Origin: Chitinophagaceae bacterium UBA4407
Lineage (GTDB): Bacteria > Bacteroidota > Bacteroidia > Chitinophagales > Chitinophagaceae
Direction of reading: 5' to 3'
Assembly (NCBI GenBank): GCA_002390845.1
Contig: DGQT01000094.1
Location: 1-64,000 of the forward strand
Length of the DNA: 64,000 nt
The notes below the pieces were generated by a model that made no database searches, had not been told where the DNA came from, and saw only the letters and a program-made list of their open reading frames with translations. Shown piece after piece: positions 56,982-64,000 of this stretch. The position numbers were made by a program, and so were the translations under genes. Every line of letters begins with the position of its first letter. Within the stretch, counting starts at the first letter, position 1.

Positions 56982-58166
56982 ATGAGCAGGTGGTATTCTT
57001 ATATTAATTCAGCAAAGAAAATTGTTGAAAACTATAAAGGCGCAGAACCGTTGTCTGCATTTCTGAAAGATTATTTCCGGCAACATACAAAATATGGCTC
57101 TAACGACAGGAAATACATCACCCATCTTTGCTACAGCTATTATCGTATGGGGTCTGCTCTTACCAATTTAAGCACAGAGGAAAAAATAAAAACCGCTTTG
57201 TTTCTATGCAATGATGAGGCGGCCGAATGGCAAATATTATTTGATGAAAACTGGCTACGGGCCTGGAGTAAAAAGCCGGATGAAAGAATTCATTTTGTTC
57301 AGGGGTTTTATCCTGATTTTTTACTAAATGATATTTTCAGTTTTCATAATGAATTAAGTGAAGGTATTAACAATAATGAATTTGACCGGTCTTACCTTAT
57401 TCAGCCCGATGTATTTTTTAGGATAAGGCCAGGTAAACATAGTTTGGCTGTCCAAAAGCTGAATGCTAATAAGATAAATTTTAAAAAGGTTTCAGAAAAT
57501 TGTTTTTCGGTTGCGAATGCAAGCAAGCTTGATGCAGTTATTGATATTAACAAAGAAGCAGTAATACAAGATTACAGCTCACAAAGAATTCAGGAATTCC
57601 TTGTAACCGTAAAACAGCAAATCACTCAGAATACCGCATTAAAAATATGGGATTGCTGCGCGGCAAGTGGTGGAAAATCTATTCTTGCCTTTGATATATT
57701 TAATAAAATTGATTTAACTGTTTCTGATGTGCGGCCCTCCATTATCAATAATTTAAAAAAGCGTTTTAAAGAAGCAGGAATTAATAAATACCAGTCATTT
57801 GTAGCTAACCTTACAAAGAAAATTATCAACATTCCCGAATCTTATTTTCAGCTCATTATTTTCGATGCGCCATGCAGCGGAAGCGGCACATGGGGCAGAA
57901 CGCCGGAGCAACTTTATTTTTTCTCGAAAAAAACGATTGATGATTATGCTGCACTTCAAAAAAACATTGCCGGTATGGTTGTGCCCCATCTTGAAAGTGG
58001 GGGTTATTTTTTATACATTACCTGCTCTGTTTTTAATAAAGAAAACGAAGCTGTTACAGCATACATAAAAAACAATTTTGGCATGGCTGTTATGAAACAG
58101 GAATTACTGAAGGGGTATAACCAAAAAGCCGACACCATGTTTGCTGCATTGTTTAAAAAAACTTAG
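56982..58166 (+). CDS. RsmB/NOP-family RNA (cytosine-5)-methyltransferase
   Basis: 394 residues from ATG 56982 (MSRWYSYINSAKK). An N-terminal NusB-like helical part reads KDYFRQHTKYGSNDRKYITHLCYSYYRMG. The SAM-binding motif is WDCCAASGGKSILAFD, and LTVSDVRPSIINNLKKRF follows. The two catalytic cysteines are in FDAPCSGSGTWGRTPEQ and YITCSVFNKENE. The family methylates C5 of cytosines in rRNA (RsmB at C967) or tRNA; which target applies cannot be told from sequence. Confidence 0.92.
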   Translation: MSRWYSYINSAKKIVENYKGAEPLSAFLKDYFRQHTKYGSNDRKYITHLCYSYYRMGSALTNLSTEEKIKTALFLCNDEAAEWQILFDENWLRAWSKKPDERIHFVQGFYPDFLLNDIFSFHNELSEGINNNEFDRSYLIQPDVFFRIRPGKHSLAVQKLNANKINFKKVSENCFSVANASKLDAVIDINKEAVIQDYSSQRIQEFLVTVKQQITQNTALKIWDCCAASGGKSILAFDIFNKIDLTVSDVRPSIINNLKKRFKEAGINKYQSFVANLTKKIINIPESYFQLIIFDAPCSGSGTWGRTPEQLYFFSKKTIDDYAALQKNIAGMVVPHLESGGYFLYITCSVFNKENEAVTAYIKNNFGMAVMKQELLKGYNQKADTMFAALFKKT

Positions 58167-58175
58167 TATATTCTA

Positions 58176-58353
58176 ATACCAATACCTGTATTTCATGGCA
58201 GCATCGTTGCGTCGCAATCACTTCATCTGTATATCTTTTAGCAGCAACAGTGCAAGCGGCGGCAATTTTTAAAAGCTTCATTTATAATCCGAACGATAAA
58301 CGTAATGCGACGCAACAAAGCTTAACCAAAGAACAGAAAGCTGGTAACCAAAA
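58176..58353. repeat. Solitary type B PIE, same subtype as in IS110
   Basis: Inner arms GTTGCGTCGCAATCACTTCA (from 58206) and AAACGTAATGCGACGCAAC (to 58316), outer end GCTGGTAACCAAAA (58340-58353) with a degenerate left partner ATACCAATACCTG. It matches the elements inside both transposase genes but has a different loop. This shows that the subtype exists apart from the IS. Confidence 0.88.
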
Positions 58354-58387
58354 TTGCTTTTTAATTATCCCAAACCAGCCTTGTAAA

Positions 58388-58834
58388 TTAACTGCTATGG
58401 TCTGCTACAATAAGCCATTTACCCTTTATTTTACGAAACAGTAATGTAAAAGTCCCACCTATATCTCCGATAGTTCTTGTCAGGTGCCATTTGCCAAGTA
58501 CAAAACTATATTCTTCAGATAGTTGCTTTACAGAGAGAATTTCAAAATTGAGTTTACCCATTGCAGCAGTATCAGGATAATGCTTTTTGTAGTTTTCCAG
58601 TGTTTTTTGCCAGCCATAGTTTGGCCCGGCTGTGCCCACAAAAACCAGGCTATCGCTGTTCCAGTAGGTTTCCATAAAACCATCAATATTTCCTTTGTTC
58701 CATTCTTTCGTTTGCTTTTCCAGTATAGCGCGTATGGCAGGTTCATCCTTCAATTGTGCGGTGGAAGTAAAAGAAAAAGCAGTCAGGAAACAGAACAAGC
58801 TGGTTGATAAAATGCAATGGTAATTTTTTTTCAC
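58388..58834 (-). CDS. Secreted SnoaL-like (DUF4440, NTF2-fold) protein
   Basis: 148 residues with a signal peptide (CILSTSLFCFLTAFSFTSTAQL, cleavage after about residue 26). The NTF2-like domain reads EPAIRAILEKQTKEWNKGNIDGFMETYWNSDSLVFVGTAGPNYGWQKTLENYKKHYPD, followed by ILSVKQLSEEYSFVLGKWHLTRTIGDIGGTFTLLFRKIKGKWLIVADHSS. This is the usual one-helix-pair, six-strand cone of the DUF4440/SnoaL family. Ligand unknown; monocistronic. Confidence 0.88.
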   Translation of the reverse strand: MKKNYHCILSTSLFCFLTAFSFTSTAQLKDEPAIRAILEKQTKEWNKGNIDGFMETYWNSDSLVFVGTAGPNYGWQKTLENYKKHYPDTAAMGKLNFEILSVKQLSEEYSFVLGKWHLTRTIGDIGGTFTLLFRKIKGKWLIVADHSS

Positions 58835-59271
58835 AGAAAATATTTTACGTTATAACGAAAGGATTTTTTCATACACAAAAAAAGTATCAGGCTTTAATAT
58901 GATAGTCATTTGACTTGTTTAAAGATATGACGGGTGGATTAAAAACTACTAAAAAGAGGGATCAGAATTTTCATTTAAAATTGCAGTATTTTATAGTAAC
59001 TCAAAATTAATAACTGATGCATCTCTTAAAATCTAACCCTGGCTGCACTCAGAATGAAAGATTTTTTGAGCACATTCAACCAATCGCGTTACCGGCAATA
59101 CGCCGGTGTTTATTTTTTGCACTCCTCATAAAAAAACACATTGGCCCGCCTTTAAAATTTTATACCTGCGTGGCAAATGTTCAGCTGTATAGTATTTAAA
59201 CATCATTAATTTGTTGTATTGCAGTTACGATTTGCATACAGTTTCATTACATTTGGCATTTAAAACCTGAG
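58835..59271. other. Non-coding gap upstream of the sulfatase gene
   Basis: About 440 bases between divergent genes with no PIE copy. A 60-codon frame at 59017-59199 lacks any recognisable feature. It must hold the promoters of both genes, but no convincing TAnnTTTG pair was found. Confidence 0.5.
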
Positions 59272-59295
59272 ATGTTCTACAAAATATTTAATGCA

Positions 59296-60735
59296 ATGAA
59301 AAAACACGCACTTAATTTATCTGTAAAATCCAGATTAAATTTTCATTCTGTAATGGGGCAACCTTTCTTCTTTATCCTATCAATTTTTGCCGTTTTATTT
59401 ATCGGGGGATGTAAAAAAGATTTTAAAGATTCCGCCCCTGTTTCAGCTGCAGACGAAAACGGACTGGCGAAAAAGGTAGCGTCACAACCCAACATTATTT
59501 TAATTCTTGCAGATGATGTAGGTTATGAAGTACCTACAATAGATGGCGGCCAATCTTATTCAACACCCAATATTGATTTGCTGGCAAAAAATGGTATGCG
59601 TTTTACACAGTGCCATGCTTCGCCGTTATGCTCACCATCCCGTTTTATGCTCTTAACAGGTAAATATAATTTTCGCAATTACTCCATATGGGGTCAAATG
59701 GATTTAAGCCAGCGTACACTGGGCAATATGCTTAAAGATGCAGGTTACGCAACCTGCTATACAGGCAAATGGCAATTGGATGGCGGCGATAATTCGATCA
59801 GAACTTTAGGTTTTGACAAATACTCTGTGTACCTACCCTTCCTGCTTCAAAACGAATTTCTTGAAGGCTCCAGGTACAAAGGTTGCAAGATATACCAGGA
59901 TGGCGGCTACTTACCTTCTAACCTTACTGCAGATAAATATGCTGATGATGAATTTACATCGTACCTGCTCAATTTTGTAGATAGTACCAGTAATTTAGGT
60001 AAACCCTTTTTCGCATACTATGCTATGAATTTAACCCATCCGCCATTAAGCCCTACACCTGATGATCCTGAATACGCTACATGGAATTTTGATGTACGCG
60101 GAAATGGTGACAAAAGGTTTTATCCTTCAATGGTAAAGTATATGGACAAACTTGTTGGGCAAATTGCCGATCATATAGCTACGCTGGGTTTGGCCGAAAA
60201 TACGCTGATCATTTATTCAGGAGACAATGGCACACCAAGGCCTGTACTATCGCAGTTCAATGGTTTTACTGTTCGGGGTGGCAAACATTCAACCACAGAA
60301 CCCGGTACCAATGTGCCATTGATTATGTACTGGCCAAAAACAATAGCCAGGAAAACCGTTGTTAATGACCTGGTGAGTTTCCCGGATTTTCTGCCAACAC
60401 TTGCCGACGTTGCCGGCATACCAACACCTGCAAATTATGGTACCTTGGACGGTGTGAGTTTTTATTCAACACTAACCACTGGTACCAATCCACTTGCGCG
60501 CAGTACAATATACGATGCATTTTCCGGCGACACTACCAAAAGACCATTTAACAGGTGGGCCCAAAACACCAGTTACAAATTGTACGATATAGAAAGAAAA
60601 TATCCAACTTCCGGTGCTTTCGTAAAGATTGAGCAGGGCAAAGTAGATGGGCTTCCTATTCCTGATTCGCTACTTACACCAGAGGAACAGCAATTAAAAC
60701 AAAGCTTTCAGCAAATACTTAACTTATACCACTAA
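59296..60735 (+). CDS. Sulfatase (arylsulfatase-type) lipoprotein
   Basis: 479 residues from ATG 59296 (an in-frame ATG at 59272 is also possible). The lipid signal ends FAVLFIGGCKK. The catalytic domain begins NIILILADDVGYEVPTIDGG (metal-binding Asp-Asp). The formylglycine site is CSPSR in HASPLCSPSRFMLLTGKYNFRN, a Cys-type sulfatase that needs an anaerobic or formylglycine-generating maturase. Later motifs are YTGKWQLDGGDNSIRTLGFDKY, TLIIYSGDNGTPRPV and RGGKHSTTEPGTNVPLIMYWP. It probably removes sulfate from glycans or aryl sulfates in the periplasm. It is monocistronic with a strong terminator. Confidence 0.92.
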   Translation: MKKHALNLSVKSRLNFHSVMGQPFFFILSIFAVLFIGGCKKDFKDSAPVSAADENGLAKKVASQPNIILILADDVGYEVPTIDGGQSYSTPNIDLLAKNGMRFTQCHASPLCSPSRFMLLTGKYNFRNYSIWGQMDLSQRTLGNMLKDAGYATCYTGKWQLDGGDNSIRTLGFDKYSVYLPFLLQNEFLEGSRYKGCKIYQDGGYLPSNLTADKYADDEFTSYLLNFVDSTSNLGKPFFAYYAMNLTHPPLSPTPDDPEYATWNFDVRGNGDKRFYPSMVKYMDKLVGQIADHIATLGLAENTLIIYSGDNGTPRPVLSQFNGFTVRGGKHSTTEPGTNVPLIMYWPKTIARKTVVNDLVSFPDFLPTLADVAGIPTPANYGTLDGVSFYSTLTTGTNPLARSTIYDAFSGDTTKRPFNRWAQNTSYKLYDIERKYPTSGAFVKIEQGKVDGLPIPDSLLTPEEQQLKQSFQQILNLYH

Positions 60736-60760
60736 GCCTTAGCTATTTGTGCTTAGCTGT

Positions 60761-60809
60761 AACAGCATTAAAGGAAATTGAGGTTTCCTTTAATGCTGTT
60801 TGCTTTTTT
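60761..60809 (+). terminator. Terminator of the sulfatase gene
   Basis: A perfect 17-bp stem, AACAGCATTAAAGGAAA / TTTCCTTTAATGCTGTT (60761-60777, 60784-60800), 6-base loop, then TGC and six T. Confidence 0.92.
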
Positions 60810-60819
60810 AATGCATTAA

Positions 60820-60880
60820 TGAGCCGGGCTTTATTTCTTTTATCAGCTGCCGTTGCGTCGCACACTTCCTCTGAAGAATA
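60820..60880. repeat. PIE left arm beside IS110 copy 2
   Basis: ATGAGCCGGGC (about 60819-60829), then the core GTTGCGTCGCACACTTCCTC from about 60851. The right-hand loop and arm resume at about 62312-62403 (TTGCCTGCGTGTACTG...AATTGTAC...GAGCTTTTAACAGCC...ATCCAGGTTT), beyond the IS. Confidence 0.75.
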
Positions 60881-61057
60881 AGATTGAGTCAGTAATTGAT
60901 ATGTTATAATTTGTTTGAGGCGATAGTGCTATTTTTTACTATAAAAGTGAAACTTCCTCTGCAAGACTGTTTCCATCTTATGCCTGTGTGCTCCAAAGGA
61001 TCAGGCAAATTGTACGTCAATGCTGAACATTACAAGTGTGACGGCCCTTTAACATTA

Positions 61058-61552
61058 TTAAGCCACCTTTTTATAAGCCATGACTTTGGTTTTGTTCTCA
61101 TAATACTTTGCAGCCTCCCATTTTTCATACTGGTGATTATGCACAAGTATTTTGTATATAACTTTCACCAATCGCCTGGCTACTGCTATAATTGCTTTTT
61201 TGGAACCGCGGCTTTTCTTCAGATTTTGATATACAGCCCACCAGTATCCATTTTTGGCTTTTACAGCAGCCCATGCTACCTGCACCATTGCAGTGCGCAG
61301 GTATTTATTACCGGGATGACATTTGACAACTACTTTTTTATCTGAGCTTTCATGCACGCCTGCTGCAAAGCCTGCATATTTTACTGCACTGTCTTCGTTT
61401 TTAAACAATGCAATACTTAAACCCATTTCTGCCATAATTACCTCTGCACTTTCCATAGCAATGCCTTCCACTTCATCAAGCTTTTTCATTTGCTCTCTCT
61501 GCTTTTCTGTAAACAGAGATTTTTTGATACCGGCTTTTGTTTTACATAGCAT
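61058..61552 (-). pseudogene. IS110-family transposase, C-terminal half (copy 2)
   Basis: 164-residue frame matching 5037-5531, with KLDEVEGIAMESAEVIMAEMG, KYAGFAAGVHESS and KYLRTAMVQVAWAA. Like copy 1 it starts with repeat-encoded residues (MLCKTKAGI). Differences from copy 1 are conservative, suggesting either recent duplication or some remaining constraint. Confidence 0.85.
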
Positions 61553-61704
61553 CTTCGTTGCGTCGCAATCACTTCATCTGTATAGCTTCTGGCATCAGTA
61601 TAATCTCGTTAATAAATTGCAGGCAAAGCTCAATTCATAATCCGAACGATGAACGTAATGCGACGCAACGATGCTTAATCAGCGAACAGAAAGCTGGTAT
61701 CAAA
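61521..61704. repeat. PIE copy (type B) inside IS110 copy 2
   Basis: Outer arms TTTTTGATACCGGC (from 61521) and GCTGGTATCAAA (61693-61704) pair well. Inner arms GTTGCGTCGCAATCACTTCA (from 61557) and AACGTAATGCGACGCAAC (to 61669). The position relative to the transposase halves is the same as in copy 1. Confidence 0.87.
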
Positions 61705-62252
61705 AAAAATTGCATGCCTGTTTTTGTAGAAATATTGCAGATCACAGACATGATTTTAAAATTGCAGCTTTCAAGCGTCCGGATCATTTTGTTTTTAATG
61801 CGGGTAAGCTGCTGGGTATAATGCAGCCGCTGACGGGTAAGCTCTCTTAATGCCTCCTGTGATTCGTTCATAACAATACTTGGTTGCACCATGCCATTCA
61901 TTAAAAGGGTGGCAAGCCATACAGCATCCCGTTTATATGTTTTTAATAATGGATTTTGTTTTACCGTGAAGGGATTTACCACAACTACTTTAATCCCCGC
62001 CTCAGTCAGCACACGATATACAAAACGCCAGTAAATACCAGTGCTCTCAATGATTACATCTTTGATAAGATAACCAACAAGATGATCTTTGAGTTGATAC
62101 ACATCTTCTGTGTAAGTATTGAAAGTGTTAATGACGGGAACTTCGCCCTCTATACAAACAGCCACTTTGAAAGTCGGCTGATGACAATCTATTCCGGCTA
62201 CTCTTTGAATCCTTAGAGGAATAGAATAACTTCGTAAAGAATCTTTTTTCAT
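61635..62252 (-). pseudogene. IS110-family transposase, N-terminal half (copy 2)
   Basis: DEDD domain as in copy 1: VAGIDCHQ, VIIESTGIYW, KTYKRDAVWLATLL. ATG 62252 (MKKDSLRSYS) preferred over 62285. The frame reads a little further into the palindrome than in copy 1 before stopping (…AFCSLIKHRCVALRSSFGL), which are foreign residues. It lacks the C-terminal domain. Confidence 0.85.
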
Positions 62253-62403
62253 GGGTGAACCTTTTATTGTAACGAAAGTTAGCAATGTTTACAGGTTCAC
62301 CCTCTTCATTTGCCTGCGTGTACTGTGGTTCATGGGGAATTGTACGGTTGAATATAACTGAGCTTTTAACAGCCAATACATCCAACTGCAAAAATCCAGG
62401 TTT

Positions 62404-63153
62404 AAGAATAATATTCTAAAATCGCTGGAAGGCAATTGGCGTACAGAACATCTTTTTACATTGCGTCATAGCTATAAGATGGCTAAAGCTTATCAGCAGC
62501 ATATAACAGCAACCGACATAGCCATAGAAACACACTTGCAGCAATATGAAGCCAGTGTAAATGAAGGAGAGCTTAGTGTTGCCCCAATCGCTGACAAACC
62601 TTTGGATGAGACAAAAACTGACAGAAAAAAGAAAAAAAAGCAACAGGGAGCACCTTCATTTAATATCAGGAATTATCTTGAAAAAATATACGGAACTGAT
62701 GTGCTTGCCATATATGGGCTCAATGAAATGAGCGGGTTGGAAATTTTATCGGAAACAGGCACTGATTTAACCAAATGGGAAACAGCAAAGCATTTTGTAA
62801 GCTGGTTAAATTTATGTCCCAATAATAAAATATTAGGCGGCAAACTGATCAGCAGTAAATTATTAAAGAAAAAACCCAATACTGCAAGCCAGGCTTTTAG
62901 AACTGCAGCCAATGCTGTGCAGAGAAGCAATCACTGGTTAGGAGATTATTTTAGAAGAATGAAAAGTAAAGGAGGCAATAAGTTTGCCTGCGTTGCAACA
63001 GCTAATAAAATAGCTACTATCTTTTACAATATGGTTACCCAAAAGAAAATATTTACTCCGGTTGATTTAGCTATGTACCAGGAAAAGCAAAGAACTGCCA
63101 AAATAGCTTTCTATGAACGAAAACTCAATGAACTAAAATCCGCCGCTGCCTAG
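62404..63153 (+). pseudogene. Truncated second IS110/IS1111-type transposase
   Basis: An open frame continuing 19 codons upstream of the first start codon at 62461: NILKSLEGNWRTEHLFTLRHSYKMAKAYQQHITATDIAIETHLQQYE, then the C-terminal domain IYGTDVLAIYGLNEMSGLEILSETG, ETAKHFVSWLNLCPNNKILGGKLIS and TASQAFRTAANAVQRSNHWLGDYFRRMKSKGG. This is a different IS110-family member from the flanking copy. Its N-terminal DEDD half is missing: the frame begins exactly where the right arm of the PIE beside IS110 copy 2 ends, so the insertion or a deletion at this junction removed it. Confidence 0.85.
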
Positions 63154-63423
63154 GAGTTGTATAGAAGCGAAAGGTTGACAGTGACAAAACAGTAAAAGGC
63201 GAAATTTTTCACTGCACTCTAAATAACGTAGAGCGTTTGCGATTGATGCCTACATTCGAAAACTACAACTCTGCCTTCGCTATATTTCGCTTTGCTCAAT
63301 ATAGCTTCTGTAGATAAAGTGAGTGCCCCCCGAAATGAATTCTTGCGGGGATGGCACGCTTCTACTGTAGAAGTGCTAAGCAGCAATACCGAAGCGCATA
63401 CCTTGTACTACTGTTCTTTGCAC
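63154..63423. other. Short non-coding tail
   Basis: Probable right end of the truncated transposon. It contains an inverted repeat TTCTGTAGA...TCTACTGTAGAA (about 63305-63372) and a CCCCCCG...GCGGGG hairpin. The frames here (63292, 63351) are not credible genes. Confidence 0.4.
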
Positions 63424-64000
63424 CTACAACCATTTACCAAGATTCTTCAAACTCTCCGCATTGTGTACAGCAGCAAAAATATCTGTGTATGGCAATGCTG
63501 TCTGCATACCCGCAACATAGGGTTTATAATCAGCATAACCAGCTAAAGGATTTAACCAGATCAGTTTTTTGCAATGATTGTGTATCGATTCCATGCTTTG
63601 ATGCAAAAGATCCAAATCACCTGTATCCCATCCATCGCTCATGATGATTACGATTGTTTTCTTGTCAACAACTTTTGATGCATATTCCTTTACAAACTTA
63701 TCAAGGCTTTTACCAATTCTCGTGCCACCGCCCCAGCCCTCGTTTTTCTCACCAAGCAGTTTCATGGCTGACTGAAAATCATTTTGTCTTAGCAAAGAAG
63801 TTATATGCTGCAACGATGTGCTGAATGCAAATGTTTCTACCCTGCTGTACACCTGCTGAAACGCATACATGAACTGCAGCAAAAAGCCTGCATACAATTC
63901 CATTGATCGGCTTACATCGCAGATCACCACCAGCTTTGTACGGTTACGTTTTGGTTTCCTGTATACAATTTCCAGTAATTCACCACCGCAGCGCATGTTT
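63424..64000 (-). CDS. VWA domain protein, CoxE-like, partial
   Basis: C-terminal part of a von Willebrand factor A protein; the frame is still open at the window edge, so the start lies beyond 64000. The MIDAS motif DVSRSM (Asp-x-Ser-x-Ser, third residue variant) is near the start, and IVIIMSDGWDTGDLDLLHQSMESIHNHCKKLIWLNPLAGYADYKPYVAGMQTALPYTDIFAAVHNAESL is typical of the CoxE-like family. These proteins usually work with an MoxR-type AAA+ ATPase as a chaperone pair for metal-enzyme maturation; the partner would be outside the window. Confidence 0.88.
   Translation of the reverse strand, partial: NMRCGGELLEIVYRKPKRNRTKLVVICDVSRSMELYAGFLLQFMYAFQQVYSRVETFAFSTSLQHITSLLRQNDFQSAMKLLGEKNEGWGGGTRIGKSLDKFVKEYASKVVDKKTIVIIMSDGWDTGDLDLLHQSMESIHNHCKKLIWLNPLAGYADYKPYVAGMQTALPYTDIFAAVHNAESLKNLGKWL

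Larger units (their letters stand above)
60881..62311 (-). mobile_element. IS110-family insertion sequence, copy 2
   Basis: Almost identical in layout to copy 1 at 4856-6287: same split transposase, same palindrome inside, same 180-base non-coding end. Point differences are scattered (for example FAPGVHE versus FAAGVHE), so the two copies have diverged slightly since duplication and both stay broken. Confidence 0.75.

Noticed and set aside
59017..59199. 60-codon frame upstream of the sulfatase
   Set aside because: No conserved features and a poor start context; treated as promoter DNA.
63292..63644. Two overlapping plus-strand frames near the right edge
   Set aside because: They overlap the VWA gene on the other strand, which has clear family motifs.
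1..64000. CRISPR array
   Set aside because: The repeats are palindromic and widely dispersed with gene-sized spacing; there are no regular spacers and no cas genes.

Overview
The window looks like chromosome of a gliding-type Bacteroidota, most likely the Chitinophagaceae. It carries gldA and gldC, a protein with a type IX secretion (T9SS) C-terminal sorting domain, many SPII lipoproteins, several TAnnTTTG-type -7 boxes in place of sigma70 -10 boxes, DUF1080 and sugar-isomerase genes, and a pheT / coiled-coil gene / zapA block. No rRNA, tRNA or CRISPR array is visible.

Layout. 0.3-4.8 kb: acetyl-CoA synthetase, a Uma2 nuclease-like protein, and a fuconolactonase-like hydrolase followed by an SDR. 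4.8-6.4 kb: an IS110-type element whose transposase gene is split by a palindromic repeat. 6.5-18 kb: mostly core genes (DUF892 protein, an alpha/beta-hydrolase lipoprotein, cvpA-yqeY-gldC, a glycosyltransferase, prfA, an amidohydrolase, zapA / coiled-coil protein / pheT). 18.5-23 kb: secreted isomerase-like protein, TPR protein, a 1-kb gene-free stretch of nested repeats, and a DNRLRE lipoprotein. 23-29 kb: a cassette of four unrecognised genes, one a predicted zinc metallopeptidase. 29.3-35.9 kb: a repeat-rich S74/T9SS surface protein, a serine hydrolase, gpsA, an acetate transporter and gldA. 36-54 kb: a sugar-oxidation locus with a DUF1080 protein, cytochrome c, two TIM-barrel isomerases, a Gfo/Idh/MocA oxidoreductase, an MFS transporter, five tandem GMC flavoproteins and one gluconate-2-dehydrogenase subunit 3. 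54-64 kb: beta-CASP nuclease, a frameshifted DoxX-like gene, DUF4442, an RsmB-type methyltransferase, a SnoaL-like protein, a sulfatase, a second copy of the split IS110, a truncated second transposase, and the start of a VWA gene.

The most striking feature is a dispersed palindromic element, present about 32 times (roughly one per 2 kb) and almost always intergenic. Its inner arms are built on GTTGCGTCGCACACTTGTAC and its inverse. Its outer arms are built on GAGCCGGGC/GCCCGGCTC or GATACCAGC/GCTGGTATC. Loops vary and often hold a second hairpin. Five copies carry an extra module inserted at the same point of the core. One of these contains a further 286-bp insertion with its own terminal inverted repeats, an apparent 12-bp target duplication and a three-way-junction fold. 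The element also sits inside both IS110 transposase genes, and the IS110 copies themselves sit in loops of the element.

The 36-54 kb locus reads as a periplasmic 3-keto-sugar (glycoside 3-oxidation) pathway. GMC/FAD subunits with a Cx5Cx3C iron-sulfur motif probably pair with the Tat-signal small subunit and pass electrons to cytochrome c. DUF1080, isomerase and Gfo/Idh/MocA proteins would process the keto-sugars. Five catalytic paralogues and one small subunit suggest a swappable-subunit enzyme set.
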